This document shows positions 29,284 through 37,190 of a stretch of DNA of 37,190 nucleotides, in pieces. Within the stretch, counting starts at the first letter, position 1. Every line of letters starts with the position of its first letter. The translations under genes and the position numbers were made by a program. Source of the stretch: Chara braunii (Eukaryota; Streptophyta; Charophyceae; Charales; Characeae); NCBI GenBank assembly GCA_003427395.1, contig BFEA01000061.1, positions 76,273-113,462 of the forward strand. Reading direction: 5' to 3'. Under the pieces are notes generated by a model that saw nothing but the letters and a program-made list of their open reading frames with translations, was not told the DNA's origin and searched no databases.

Positions 29284-29710
29284 AAATGGCACCAGGCAGA
29301 ATCATGAAGACCACGAGGGTACATGCCGGGAGACCTCGCAGAAGGTTCTGCACGGTGATAAAAAAAAAGAGGACCGGACACACAGGGAAATACAAGGACA
29401 AGCAACAGAACACAGAGCGGATCCCCCCACCGCTCTCGTATTACAGGGACTCATTCGACAGGCTCTAAATAGAAGTCTGAGAGGAACAAATGGTCAGGGC
29501 GAGCTGACAGTTAATCCTCCTTAGAAGGAGCAATCAATGCTGATCAGGGGTCCTTCGGCCAGACGGAAGGAAGCGTTGAATGGGTAATATGATGTAATCT
29601 GTCTTTGACTTGCCGGGGAAATAGGAACCGGACTGACGCTCCCCAGAATGGATATGGAGCCAGGACCATAACGACCTGTTAAAAAAAAGAAGAAAAAAAA
29701 AAGAACGGAA

Positions 29711-30877
29711 GAAGAAGAAGAAGATATACACCAGCAAAGACCAATGTTGAATTCCCCCTCCGACTCGCCATCTCATTTCAACGTCCTTATCTCCCCCAAT
29801 CTCATCATCATTCAATAAATAATCATCATAACAATGAAAGACTGAACCAGAACCAATGTCCGAATCTTCTCCTTACTGCCAACAACACATGAGGTCCACC
29901 ATAGCCACGGCCTGCACCGTCTACCTCCTCTCTCTAGAAGGTGGCTATGGCGGACTAGTGGGGCCTTGCCCTGATGTTCAAAGGACAACGCAAAACTGAT
30001 ATGTCCCGTCTACTCAGGCCGCCATACCTAACTTTGCCCTGAAGTCTTCCTTGAAGCAGCGCACCCCCACTGGGGCCTTCCAGGTGCAGCGCCAACCAAG
30101 CAGATGAAGATACCATCCACCATAGCAAGCACCCCGTCACTCTCCTCCTAGCCCACCTTCGTCCTCCTCCTCCTCCTCCCTGGACTTCTCCACCATAGCT
30201 AAGGCTGGAGCGCCAGGCCTCCTTCCTCCCCACCAACACTGAGACTACACCAGAGCTCACTCCAGCAGCTTGACGCCAAACTTGCACACCGCAAAATCAG
30301 GAGGAGCACTTCGCTCCTCCTGGACTTGTACCTGGCAGCCTTCCTCTTTGGCGGTGACTTTCCAGGCCACTCATCCTCCCAAGCATCCAGTACCTTTCTC
30401 CTTTTTCGGAGGGAAACATCATTGCAGGTCTGATATCGTCCGCTACAGGCCCTAGACTCAGGCTACTTTGACTGGTACCCCTAGACCTAGGCCTACTGGA
30501 CTTCTAAAATTTACTCGGCCTCTAACGGTACTAACCTTTTGTCTTCTTCTGCCTGCCCACCACTACTCAAGTGTTTTCTAACTTAAGTCGGCCTAGCCTA
30601 CCCGCTACTTGAGTGTTTCCAGCCGTGCGGACCTAGCCTACTGCTACCTCCCCACTGCAACCCCGCAAATGCACGGCCACAGGTAAGTACCAGGCCTGAA
30701 GGCCTATCGAACAAACGAGTACCCCAGCAACCATTCACTCAGAGAACCACACGGAAACCAGCAAGCACGCACACGCACACACTTAGAAATCTCAGCAGAA
30801 GGCGGGAATCTCCGCAAATCACACATTCCAGTGGCAAATCTCAGAAATCAGCAGAGTTTTCGGTCTGTGATTTTGCA
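29711..30877 (-). repeat. Element B 5' LTR, distal part (after the LINE)
   Basis: Continues the LTR from GAAGAAGAAG through TCCTTACTGCCAACAAC, CTATGGCGGACTAGTG, CCTTGCCCTGATG and ACGCAAAACTGATATGTCC, which is the uninterrupted version of the site where element A entered the other LTR. It ends TGTGATTTTGCA, followed by GGTCA (30878-30882). Confidence 0.9.
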
Positions 30878-30951
30878 GGTCATTAGTACTCATTACATTT
30901 CAGGCTTTCTGAAGTATTCATGCTGTGAGCAGTTAAAGAACATGCATTGAC

Positions 30952-30953
<2 letters not shown>

Positions 30954-31033
<80 letters not shown>
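30954..31033. repeat. (TC)n microsatellite
   Basis: About 80 bp of uninterrupted TC dinucleotides, 75 bp outside the element B boundary. Confidence 0.99.
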
Positions 31034-31038
<5 letters not shown>

Positions 31039-31524
31039 ACTTTGAAACACCCTTTTAGTTTTCATTCAACCCTGTGACACTCTCTCCATTACAACTGAGA
31101 GGGAAAGTTTGTGTAATTACATCCTCTGGGCTGCAGCAGCACTCCTCAGTGTTTTTTTTCCCTGGTGCAACTGAAAAAACGGACAAGCGGCGGGAGAACC
31201 AAACTGCCTTGAACATTGAAATACGCCAAGCGCTGCTAACAGTGTGATGTTTACAGAGAAGAAAAAGAGGGAAGCGAAGTGTGTGTGTGTGCGTATGTGT
31301 GTGTTGTCATGTTTGTGATGGACAGCCCCTCCATTAGAATTTCAACAACTCATCGCGAGGTTGAACCCGATCTGTACACACGACTACAGAAGACGAAACT
31401 GGAAGATATCCGAAGACGTTCCAAAACAAAAACATCTCCCAAGGTACTCAAATCGCTTCAAAATTTTGGAATCCCCCAAAGAGCTGCTTTTATTAAAAAC
31501 AGAAACAATTGTGGCCACATCAGG
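31034..31524. other. Intergenic, nothing recognised
   Basis: Contains a short GT-rich tract (31279-31304). Open frames on the plus strand show no recognisable domain. Confidence 0.45.
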
Positions 31525-31775
31525 CTTTGGGTTTCAAAAGGCAAAAAATACTCGTATCGGCACGTCTGTCACGGTCCGAGTTTTGAATGGGCAAAAGAAA
31601 ACATAGATGGCAGTCTGCACACCACAGCCCCCTGCCTGCAAAAGACCTGACCCGCCTGTTCCGGAAGTCCTGTCATGTTTTTTATTTGCCTTTTCAAACT
31701 CGGCCCATGACTGACCTGCCGGTACATGTTTTCTTTGCCCATCTGAAAGTCGATCGTGACTGGGACGTACTTGCC
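31525..31775. repeat. Imperfect foldback made of about 50-bp units
   Basis: Units of type GARTTTGAANNGGCAAA followed by A-rich sequence and CATG lie head-on. Two copies (31529-31560 and 31575-31612) face two inverted copies (31670-31718 and 31713-31773). The outer arms match at roughly 70% by eye, around a C-rich centre (31620-31665). No target duplication was seen. Confidence 0.6.
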
Positions 31776-31780
31776 CCCCA

Positions 31781-31811
<31 letters not shown>

Positions 31812-31817
31812 AAAAAA
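31776..31817. repeat. C run directly followed by A run
   Basis: About 25 C with one A interruption, then about 16 A. The same arrangement occurs at about 2343-2371 and in weaker form at about 28931-28946. Confidence 0.95.
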
Positions 31818-32311
31818 GAACATGATGATCAGGGGAAAAGGAAAAGGTGGAAACAAAAAAGAAGAGGAAAAAAAGGAGACGATGAAAGAAGAGGAGAATA
31901 AAAATGAGGAGATGAAACCACTTACACATCATCAGCGGATTCCTAAGTGCAGTAAACAGAGACACTGCAGTAAATATAGTGGAGGGAATGAGTTGCCGCC
32001 TCTGCACCTTTGTGTAAAACGCGAATGTGGCCTGTTAAAGAATGCAAAACGCATATTAATTAGTTCTAATCATACTTGCAACTGCACCGTGCACCGTACC
32101 GTGTGGCGTGCAGAGCAGCACCTCCCAGTGCGCCCTACCAGCAGCAGTGTCCCTTTTTTTGCTTCTTTTTGCTGGTTTTTTGTCGATATAGAAGAGTGCA
32201 CCACTGAAGGAACATAACCTTTTCAAGTACGGTCTATGGAATTTTCTTTTCGTCCAACTGGCAATGAGAAATAGCCTCAAATAGTTCCTTTAGGTCTCAG
32301 ACTAATGTCTC
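31818..32311. other. Intergenic, nothing recognised
   Basis: Purine-rich (31820-31915), then mixed sequence with no supported coding region or repeat. The last 25 bp contain CAGACTAATGTCT, which echoes the inner part of the adjacent palindrome. Confidence 0.45.
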
Positions 32312-32437
32312 AGACTGAGTGGGAGAGTAAAGTTGCTACCTAAAGGTCTAGAGTCTAGAGTCTAGACTACTGTCTCAGAGACATTAGTCTAGAGTCTCTA
32401 GACCTTAAGGTAGCAACTTTACTCTCCCACTCAGTCT
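32312..32437. repeat. 126-bp near-perfect palindrome
   Basis: Left arm 32312-32353 and right arm 32396-32437 are 42 bp each with a single mismatch (CCTAAAGG against CCTTAAGG). The 42-bp loop is itself palindromic (CTAGACTACTGTCTC against GAGACATTAGTCTAG, one mismatch), so nearly all of the 126 bases can pair. A run of 22 T starts at the end (32437-32458). Confidence 0.96.
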
Positions 32438-32458
32438 TTTTTTTTTTTTTTTTTTTTT

Positions 32459-33889
32459 CATCCCAGTGATCCCACAACAAATTTTCGACAGGGGCGCAGG
32501 TGACCATTGACCCAGGCCTGACCCCTTTTTTTCATGGGTGAATATTTGCCCCCCGTGCTCCACACCGTGCAGGTCCGCTCTCGCGCAGTAAGTGCGCAAT
32601 TTCCCGCACGGCGTGCGCTTGCATGTAAGGTTTTGGTACTTCATTAATATCGAAAAATCCACAAGATTTCTTTTGCGTCAAGGAAATCTGTTTTGTATTT
32701 TCTTTTTTGAGGAAACATCTTCGGTATTTTCTTTTTGAAGAAACCCCTTTGAATTTGTGTTCTTGGGAGCACCGATCCTGGTCCCGTTTTCCAATCCAAT
32801 ATGCAGGTAAGATAATCATACAAAAGGGCAAAAGCAATCTCCCCTCCCTCCCTCCCCTCTCCCCCTTCCCTCATTCCTTCCTTCTGTTCCGTTCCGTTCT
32901 GTTCCCTGCTTTAATAAGGAAGATTCTCAAACCGTTTGTGGAACAGTTTTCCAAATTCAGCCTGTAGTTTTGTTTATCAAGCAAGCTGCCATTCATGCAT
33001 TCGTTCGTTCATTTGATAAATCTGTGCTGTGCTCCAAAAAAAAAAAAAAAAAAAAAAAAAGGTATGTGATGTGCTCTAGGGAGTGTTCAGTGTGCAAACT
33101 TGTATTCAAACCCACACTGCACTCTTCCAGTCCTCCATGCTCCGTGGACTGTCCAACTTATCCCGTCCAATGTCTTTCCCACCTTGTTCCCCTACTCATG
33201 ATATCTGCTTTACCAAAATGGACAAACAAATATAAAATATTCAAAACTAGAATATGTATATATTATTATATACCAACCCAGACAATGTTTTTCAAATGCT
33301 CTGTTTCTTAAAGATCATACAAACACAAAGGTCTCCAGTTTTATCTTAATATGTGGGGAAATTATCCTTCTTGAAAAGATAGATTTGAAGTGCTGTACGG
33401 CTTACTGAGTAATCAGCCCTTCGTCTCACTTTTGGAGCTCCCCCTCCCTTCCCTTCCCTTCCCTTCCATCTGCCTCCCTTCGCCTCCCTCCCTTAACCCC
33501 TTCCATCCATTCTTCCTTCCATCTCTCCCGCCATACCTATATAGGATGGTAAACACATGGATTCTCATGTCTGCAGCTATACACCTGGCAATCAACAGCC
33601 ATAACCTGAGATGGGACAGGCATGATTAGAGTGTGGCCTCTGAAAGTCACAGTCAATTATTGCAATGACAGGCACTGTCCCCGATTGCAAGCGGGAGGGC
33701 AGCTGAGGCATGCAACAGCATGCACATGACAACTTAGCAGCAAGCCCAACTCAAGTTATGGGGAATCACTCATGTCGTTTGTGTTCGTGTATGTGTTTTC
33801 AAAGAAACCCAAAGTCTCTCGCTCTCTCATTCCATCCACAAATCATCAAAAACCAGCCATAACACGAAAAAAGTATAGATAGGCAATAT
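32459..33889. other. Intergenic, simple-sequence rich, no gene recognised
   Basis: Holds an A run at 33036-33060, a CCCTTCC-type pyrimidine tract at 33440-33500 (also 32838-32885) and AT-rich sequence at 33220-33290. No exon, RNA gene or mobile-element end could be supported. Confidence 0.5.
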
Positions 33890-34503
33890 AGTAGAAGATG
33901 CAAGGTTGGCCACGTCTGTGTGGTTAAGCGCCAAGTGCCCATGCACCCGTCTGTGTGCGTGTTGTAGATTCTCACCACAACAGCGCTGCTGCACCCAGAT
34001 GAGTAAATCCAAAATTAAAGCAGCTTTGCCTCTATTGTATACATCGAAGCACGCTTGAGATGAGCCAATCAAACAATGAAACAGATTTTTACCTCTATAG
34101 CACGCAACATGGAGCAGAATAGATCTGCCGGATCTCTTTCTTGCCTATCTTTACTTTGGCTTTCTTTGGGGTACCCCTTTTATTTCTTCTCGTATCTCCC
34201 CTCTTACTGTGAATCCAACATACAAAGCTTCCCACGTTGATTGTGGTTGAGCATGAGCTCCCCATATCCCCATGTGCCACAATTCCCCACTTGCACGATA
34301 TGAAAGGAGGCAGAGTAAAGGGGGAGGTATACTCCTGTCCATTATCCTTAGATATTTTGTCTGTTCTCTTAGTGATGCTCATTCGTATGCATTTGGTAGT
34401 ACTATACAAGGGGGGGAAGGAAGCAAATGGGAAGAGGAGTTGTTCAGAACAGAGGAAAGACAAGCTCATAGGGTTCACAGTACCCACAACCAGCTCTGCG
34501 TGT

Positions 34504-34585
<82 letters not shown>

Positions 34586-35060
34586 AGATTTTCACCATAA
34601 CAGGCCCAGTTCCACCCAGATGAGTAGATCCAAAATCAAAGCAGCTTTACCTCTATTGCAGACAATGAAGCACACTTGAGATGAGCCAATCCAACATTGA
34701 AACAGTTTTACGTCTATAGCTAGCAACATGGGGCACAATAGATCCATTCCCTTTCTTGACTGTCTTTACGTTGGCTCTCTTTGGGGTACCCCTTTTATTT
34801 GTTCTTGCAGCTCCTCTTTAACTGTGCCTCTCACGTACAAGGCTGGCCATGTTGATTGTGGCTTAGTGCCAGCTGCCCACATCCCCCGTGCTTCCTAACG
34901 ACACACTTGCATATTATAAAGGAGGCAGAGTAAAGGGGGAGGTATACTGCTGTTCATTTTTCTTCGAAGTTCAAATGTTCAGCTTATATTTTGTCTGTTC
35001 TCTTGATGATGCTCATTAATATGCATTTACTAGTAGTACACAAGGGGAGAGAAGAAGGGA
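33890..35060. repeat. Diverged tandem repeat, about 620-bp unit with (GT)n
   Basis: The segment starting at TTGTAGATTCTCACC (33962) recurs at TTTTAGATTTTCACC (34582). Shared words run in order: CACCCAGATGAGTA, AAAGCAGCTTT, CCTCTATTG, GATGAGCCAATC, TTTGGGGTACCCCTTTTATTT, GGAGGCAGAGTAAAGGGGGAGG, TATTTTGTCTGTTCTCTT and ATATGCATTT. Unit 2 is preceded by (GT)n at 34506-34582. A fragment of an earlier unit (GCAAGGTTGGCCA) lies at 33900. Confidence 0.9.
34506..34582. repeat. (GT)n microsatellite
   Basis: About 77 bp of GT repeats at the start of the second tandem unit. Confidence 0.99.
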
Positions 35061-35332
35061 AGGGGTAGAAGATAGAGTTCTGTAGGAAGCGAGTGGCCGG
35101 GGAGGGAGAAGAAGTAGAGGAGGGAAATGGAGGGGCAAAGAACAGAACAGAGGGATGGAAAACTTCACAGGGTTCTAAATACTCACCTGGAGAAGACTAC
35201 TCTAGAATGGCACAACAGGCCAGTCAGTGTTTTGGTTGCGGGAAATTTTAAGTTGAGGAGCAGCCGTTGCTTATGGCAAGTGGCCACCCGGGCCCACCCC
35301 TACAGATAGGATAAGACCGGTTCCGGTGTTGG
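35061..35332. other. Short spacer, nothing recognised
   Basis: Purine-rich sequence at the end of the tandem repeat, then mixed sequence up to the stop of the RING-like frame. Confidence 0.4.
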
Positions 35333-35848
35333 CTATGGGAAGCATAGCATCCAATTCTCGCAGTTGGAGTTGCTGCATCTAATGGCACGGCGTAGACAGA
35401 TGTCACATACTAGGTGCCTCCTACATGCTACGAACACAGAGGCACAACGACGGCAATTGTATAGGTATTGCCGTTCCAGCCCCTGTCTACAAATTGGACA
35501 TGACATGTCAGGGTGCCGTACATGAGTGCAGTATAGATTGTCATCATACGTATGAAGACGAAAGCTCGCCCGGGCTATCCCTTCATAATCCGCATGGCAG
35601 AAGGCATGTGAACCACATGTTAGCGGAATCTCTGGTGGGTCATCACAAAGCGGCATGGAGCAAGTTTCTTGGGTTTCCTCAGTATTTATTCCTTCTCTAT
35701 GGGTACACGATGACGGAAGAGATTGATCCAAAGCAAGGGCGTTCAGCTGCTGCAAGATTTGACCTGCAACAGCTCGCCCTGGTGAAGACAACCTATCAGT
35801 ACAGCGCTCTGCAGGTGGTTCATATGGTAATCTATTTTAGTATTTTCC
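35333..35848 (-). CDS. Cys/His-rich RING-like protein segment (second module)
   Basis: The open minus-strand frame of about 170 codons has no simple-sequence bias. A Gln/Leu-rich N-terminal part is followed by CSMPLC, LTCGSHAFCHADY and CPICRQGL, resembling one RING finger. A second set follows: NCRRC, then C-x2-H-x2-C-x2-C (CRRHLVCDIC), then CSNSNC. RING domains bind two zinc ions and usually act in E3 ubiquitin ligases. The CPxCRxGL start and C-x2-H-x2-C-x2-C spacing are repeated in the neighbouring frame 36244-35935. It could be an exon of a host gene, since the frame is open upstream to a TAA at about 35850. The exact protein family is not recognised. Confidence 0.5.
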
Positions 35849-35934
35849 TCCTCACGCTGCTGTGCCCATCGTTTGTCAGGCGAGGAAGAAGGAATTCCGA
35901 CCGCGGTTGCAGTAGGTGTATGACCAACATCGCA

Positions 35935-36442
35935 TGTGGGACATGCTAGGAGAGGATGTGGCGGATGATGGCACCGGGGATAGTCCTCACAGTAAAGACA
36001 TACTTTCTATGACACCTTCCTGGAAACATTGCTGGCACATGGCATGTTGCTGACATGTCATCAGCAAAGAAGGCTGATGTGCGCAATTATTCAAGCATGG
36101 CAGATCAAGGCCACAACGGCATGCTGGGCAAGCAATCAAGAGGGGGGGGGGGGTGAGTAAAAGACAAAGGATTGCAGTTTTCGTGGCAGAGGCTGGCAGC
36201 GACCATCCCTTCTTAGTGGTCGGAACAGAGGCTACACCATGCACATGCTAGCCGTGTACCTGTGCGACGAGGGATGCTGCCTGACCATGCACAGGGGAAG
36301 AAGGAGGTTCAGCCGGATTGCTCTCCGGAGGCAGTAGTGCTTGCGAGTGCTCATTGCCATACTGTTCCTGATGGACGAGCCAGACCGAGTGATGTTCTAC
36401 CACTTGGTGATAGAAAGAGCTGATATTGCCCGCTGCGTGCAC
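35935..36442 (-). pseudogene. Cys/His-rich RING-like segment (first module), broken
   Basis: Minus-strand frame from 36442 with a TAG at 36248-36250, then CPACRCGL, NC, C-x2-H-x2-C-x2-C (CQQHAMCQQC). After a one-base frame change near 36005 it continues CLYCEDYPRCHH and ACPTC. Together C1-x2-C2, C3-x2-H4, C5-x2-C6 and C7-x2-C8 satisfy the C3HC4 RING spacing. Spacing from NC to the last Cys is identical to that in 35333-35510, so the two modules are duplicates. A homopolymer of G (about 36144-36155) codes for Pro here and may hide an indel. It may be a pseudogene, a sequencing error, or exons separated by a small intron. Confidence 0.45.
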
Positions 36443-36660
36443 CCCTCTATGTGTGTGTCTGTGTGTTGTGTGTATGCGTGTGTGTTGTAAATTGTCACCA
36501 TAACAACCCCTTTTTTATCCAGATGAGTGGACTCATGCCGTTTGTTTATTCTACATGTCAACATAGCAACGGCTTTCGACCCAGATGAATAAATCCAGAA
36601 TTGAAACAACTGGTTTGGCCTTAAAATCTTCTACAGCACACATCATAAAGCAGACACGAG

Positions 36661-36745
<85 letters not shown>

Positions 36746-37190
36746 CATGTCCGTGTGAGTTGTAAATTGTCACTACTACAGCCCCTGTTCCACCCAGATG
36801 AGCATATCCAAACTCGAAGCAGCTTTGCCTCTATTGCAGACAATGAAGCACACTAAAGATAAACCAATCCAACAATGAAACAACTTACTTTTATAGCAAA
36901 CTACATGAAACACAATAGATGTGTGTGTTTGCGTGAGAAGCCCATACTTTTTCACAGAGAAGCAAACAAACAGGAGCAGGCAAGAGTCGACGAGACGACC
37001 TACCACCATGATGAGCAGGGGAGTTGAAAGCATGAGAGTGACATGGGTTGCTCGAAGGACAACTCTCTTGAGAATAGCTTTTAGCTCCTTTGCCCTGTGA
37101 CGGGTTACAAAAACATCACAAAAAGAAAGTCAGATGCAGGTCAGTGTCAGATCAGTGTCAGTGCCATCTTTTCTTTGGCAGTATTTGCAC
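36443..37190. repeat. Further diverged copies of the (GT)n-bearing repeat
   Basis: TTGTAAATTGTCACC at 36485, CCCAGATGAATAAATCC at about 36581 and TGTAAATTGTCAC at 36761 restart the repeat found at 33962 and 34582. The last copy runs CACCCAGATGAG, AAGCAGCTTTGCCTCTATTG and ACCAATCCAACAATGAAACA to about 36915. (GT)n at 36664-36742 sits before it, as before unit 2. The remainder to the window end shows nothing recognisable. Confidence 0.8.

Larger units (their letters stand above)
26626..29699 (+). mobile_element. 5'-truncated LINE (non-LTR retrotransposon)
   Basis: Begins abruptly inside the RT domain, ends in an A-rich tail (29681-29699), and is flanked by AAAGAACGGAA (26615-26625 and 29700-29710), an 11-bp target duplication typical of LINE insertion. 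ORF2-type protein remnants run along the plus strand: RT palm, RT C-terminal, then a zf-RVT-like Cys/His segment. Insertion split the 5' LTR of element B, so it postdates B. The 3' region 29284-29680 looks untranslated. Confidence 0.92.
10975..30877 (-). mobile_element. Element B: old Ty3/gypsy retrotransposon split by two insertions
   Basis: The outer ends begin TGATCCTGG (10975) and finish TTTTGCA (30877), with GGTCA directly outside on both sides (10970-10974 and 30878-30882). On the minus strand the order is 5' LTR, primer site, leader, gag, zinc knuckle, protease, reverse transcriptase, integrase tail, purine tract, 3' LTR. With insertions removed the LTRs are about 1.31 and 1.29 kb. The 3' LTR holds element A and the 5' LTR holds a LINE. 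RNase H and the integrase core are deleted, and all frames are broken, so B is not autonomous. Confidence 0.85.

Noticed and set aside
31756-32217. Plus-strand frame starting with poly-Pro and poly-Lys
   Set aside because: Generated by the C run and A run; the remainder shows no domain.
1-37190. CRISPR array, bacterial defence system, tRNA or rRNA gene
   Set aside because: No regularly spaced direct repeats with unique spacers, no Shine-Dalgarno-led gene clusters, and no complete cloverleaf or rRNA core was seen. The tRNA-like words near 19211 and 26488 are primer-binding sites.

Overview
The window is repeat-dominated nuclear DNA from a eukaryote. It holds no operons or ribosome-binding sites, and it is full of dinucleotide and trinucleotide microsatellites, long homopolymers, solo LTRs, TIR elements and decayed retrotransposons. 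The gag and pol style, the plant-type initiator-Met primer sites and a chromodomain-like integrase tail point to the green lineage. From memory the acidic coiled-coil gag resembles retroelement proteins of charophyte algae such as Chara. That is an impression, not a database result.

Layout. 1-6224 holds microsatellites, two short TIR elements (a 269-bp one flanked by CTAG and an 851-bp one flanked by CCATG), one exon that looks like an ABCC-type ABC transporter linker (minus strand), LTR-like debris and a minisatellite. 6225-10066 holds a second copy of the 269-bp element split by a solo LTR, and a larger TIR element split by another solo LTR of the same family.

10975-30877 is one old Ty3/gypsy retrotransposon (element B, minus strand, 5-bp duplication GGTCA at its ends) blown apart by two later insertions. 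Its 3' LTR carries a complete younger Ty3/gypsy element (A, 11378-20184). Its 5' LTR carries a 5'-truncated LINE (26626-29699, plus strand) with an 11-bp target duplication. The two B LTRs serve as empty and filled versions of each other, so every boundary can be checked inside the window.

30883-37190 holds microsatellites, an imperfect foldback, a 126-bp near-perfect palindrome followed by a T run, diverged copies of a roughly 620-bp tandem repeat carrying (GT)n, and a minus-strand segment encoding tandem RING-like Cys/His modules that may be a host gene or its remnant.

All retroelement reading frames are broken by frameshifts and by in-frame stops that are strikingly often TAG at probable CAG (Gln) positions. 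No intact protein-coding gene, tRNA, rRNA or CRISPR array was found. The most useful content is the nested insertion record, the TAG bias, the helically spaced TTGACC array in the leader of A, and the RING-like duplicate modules.
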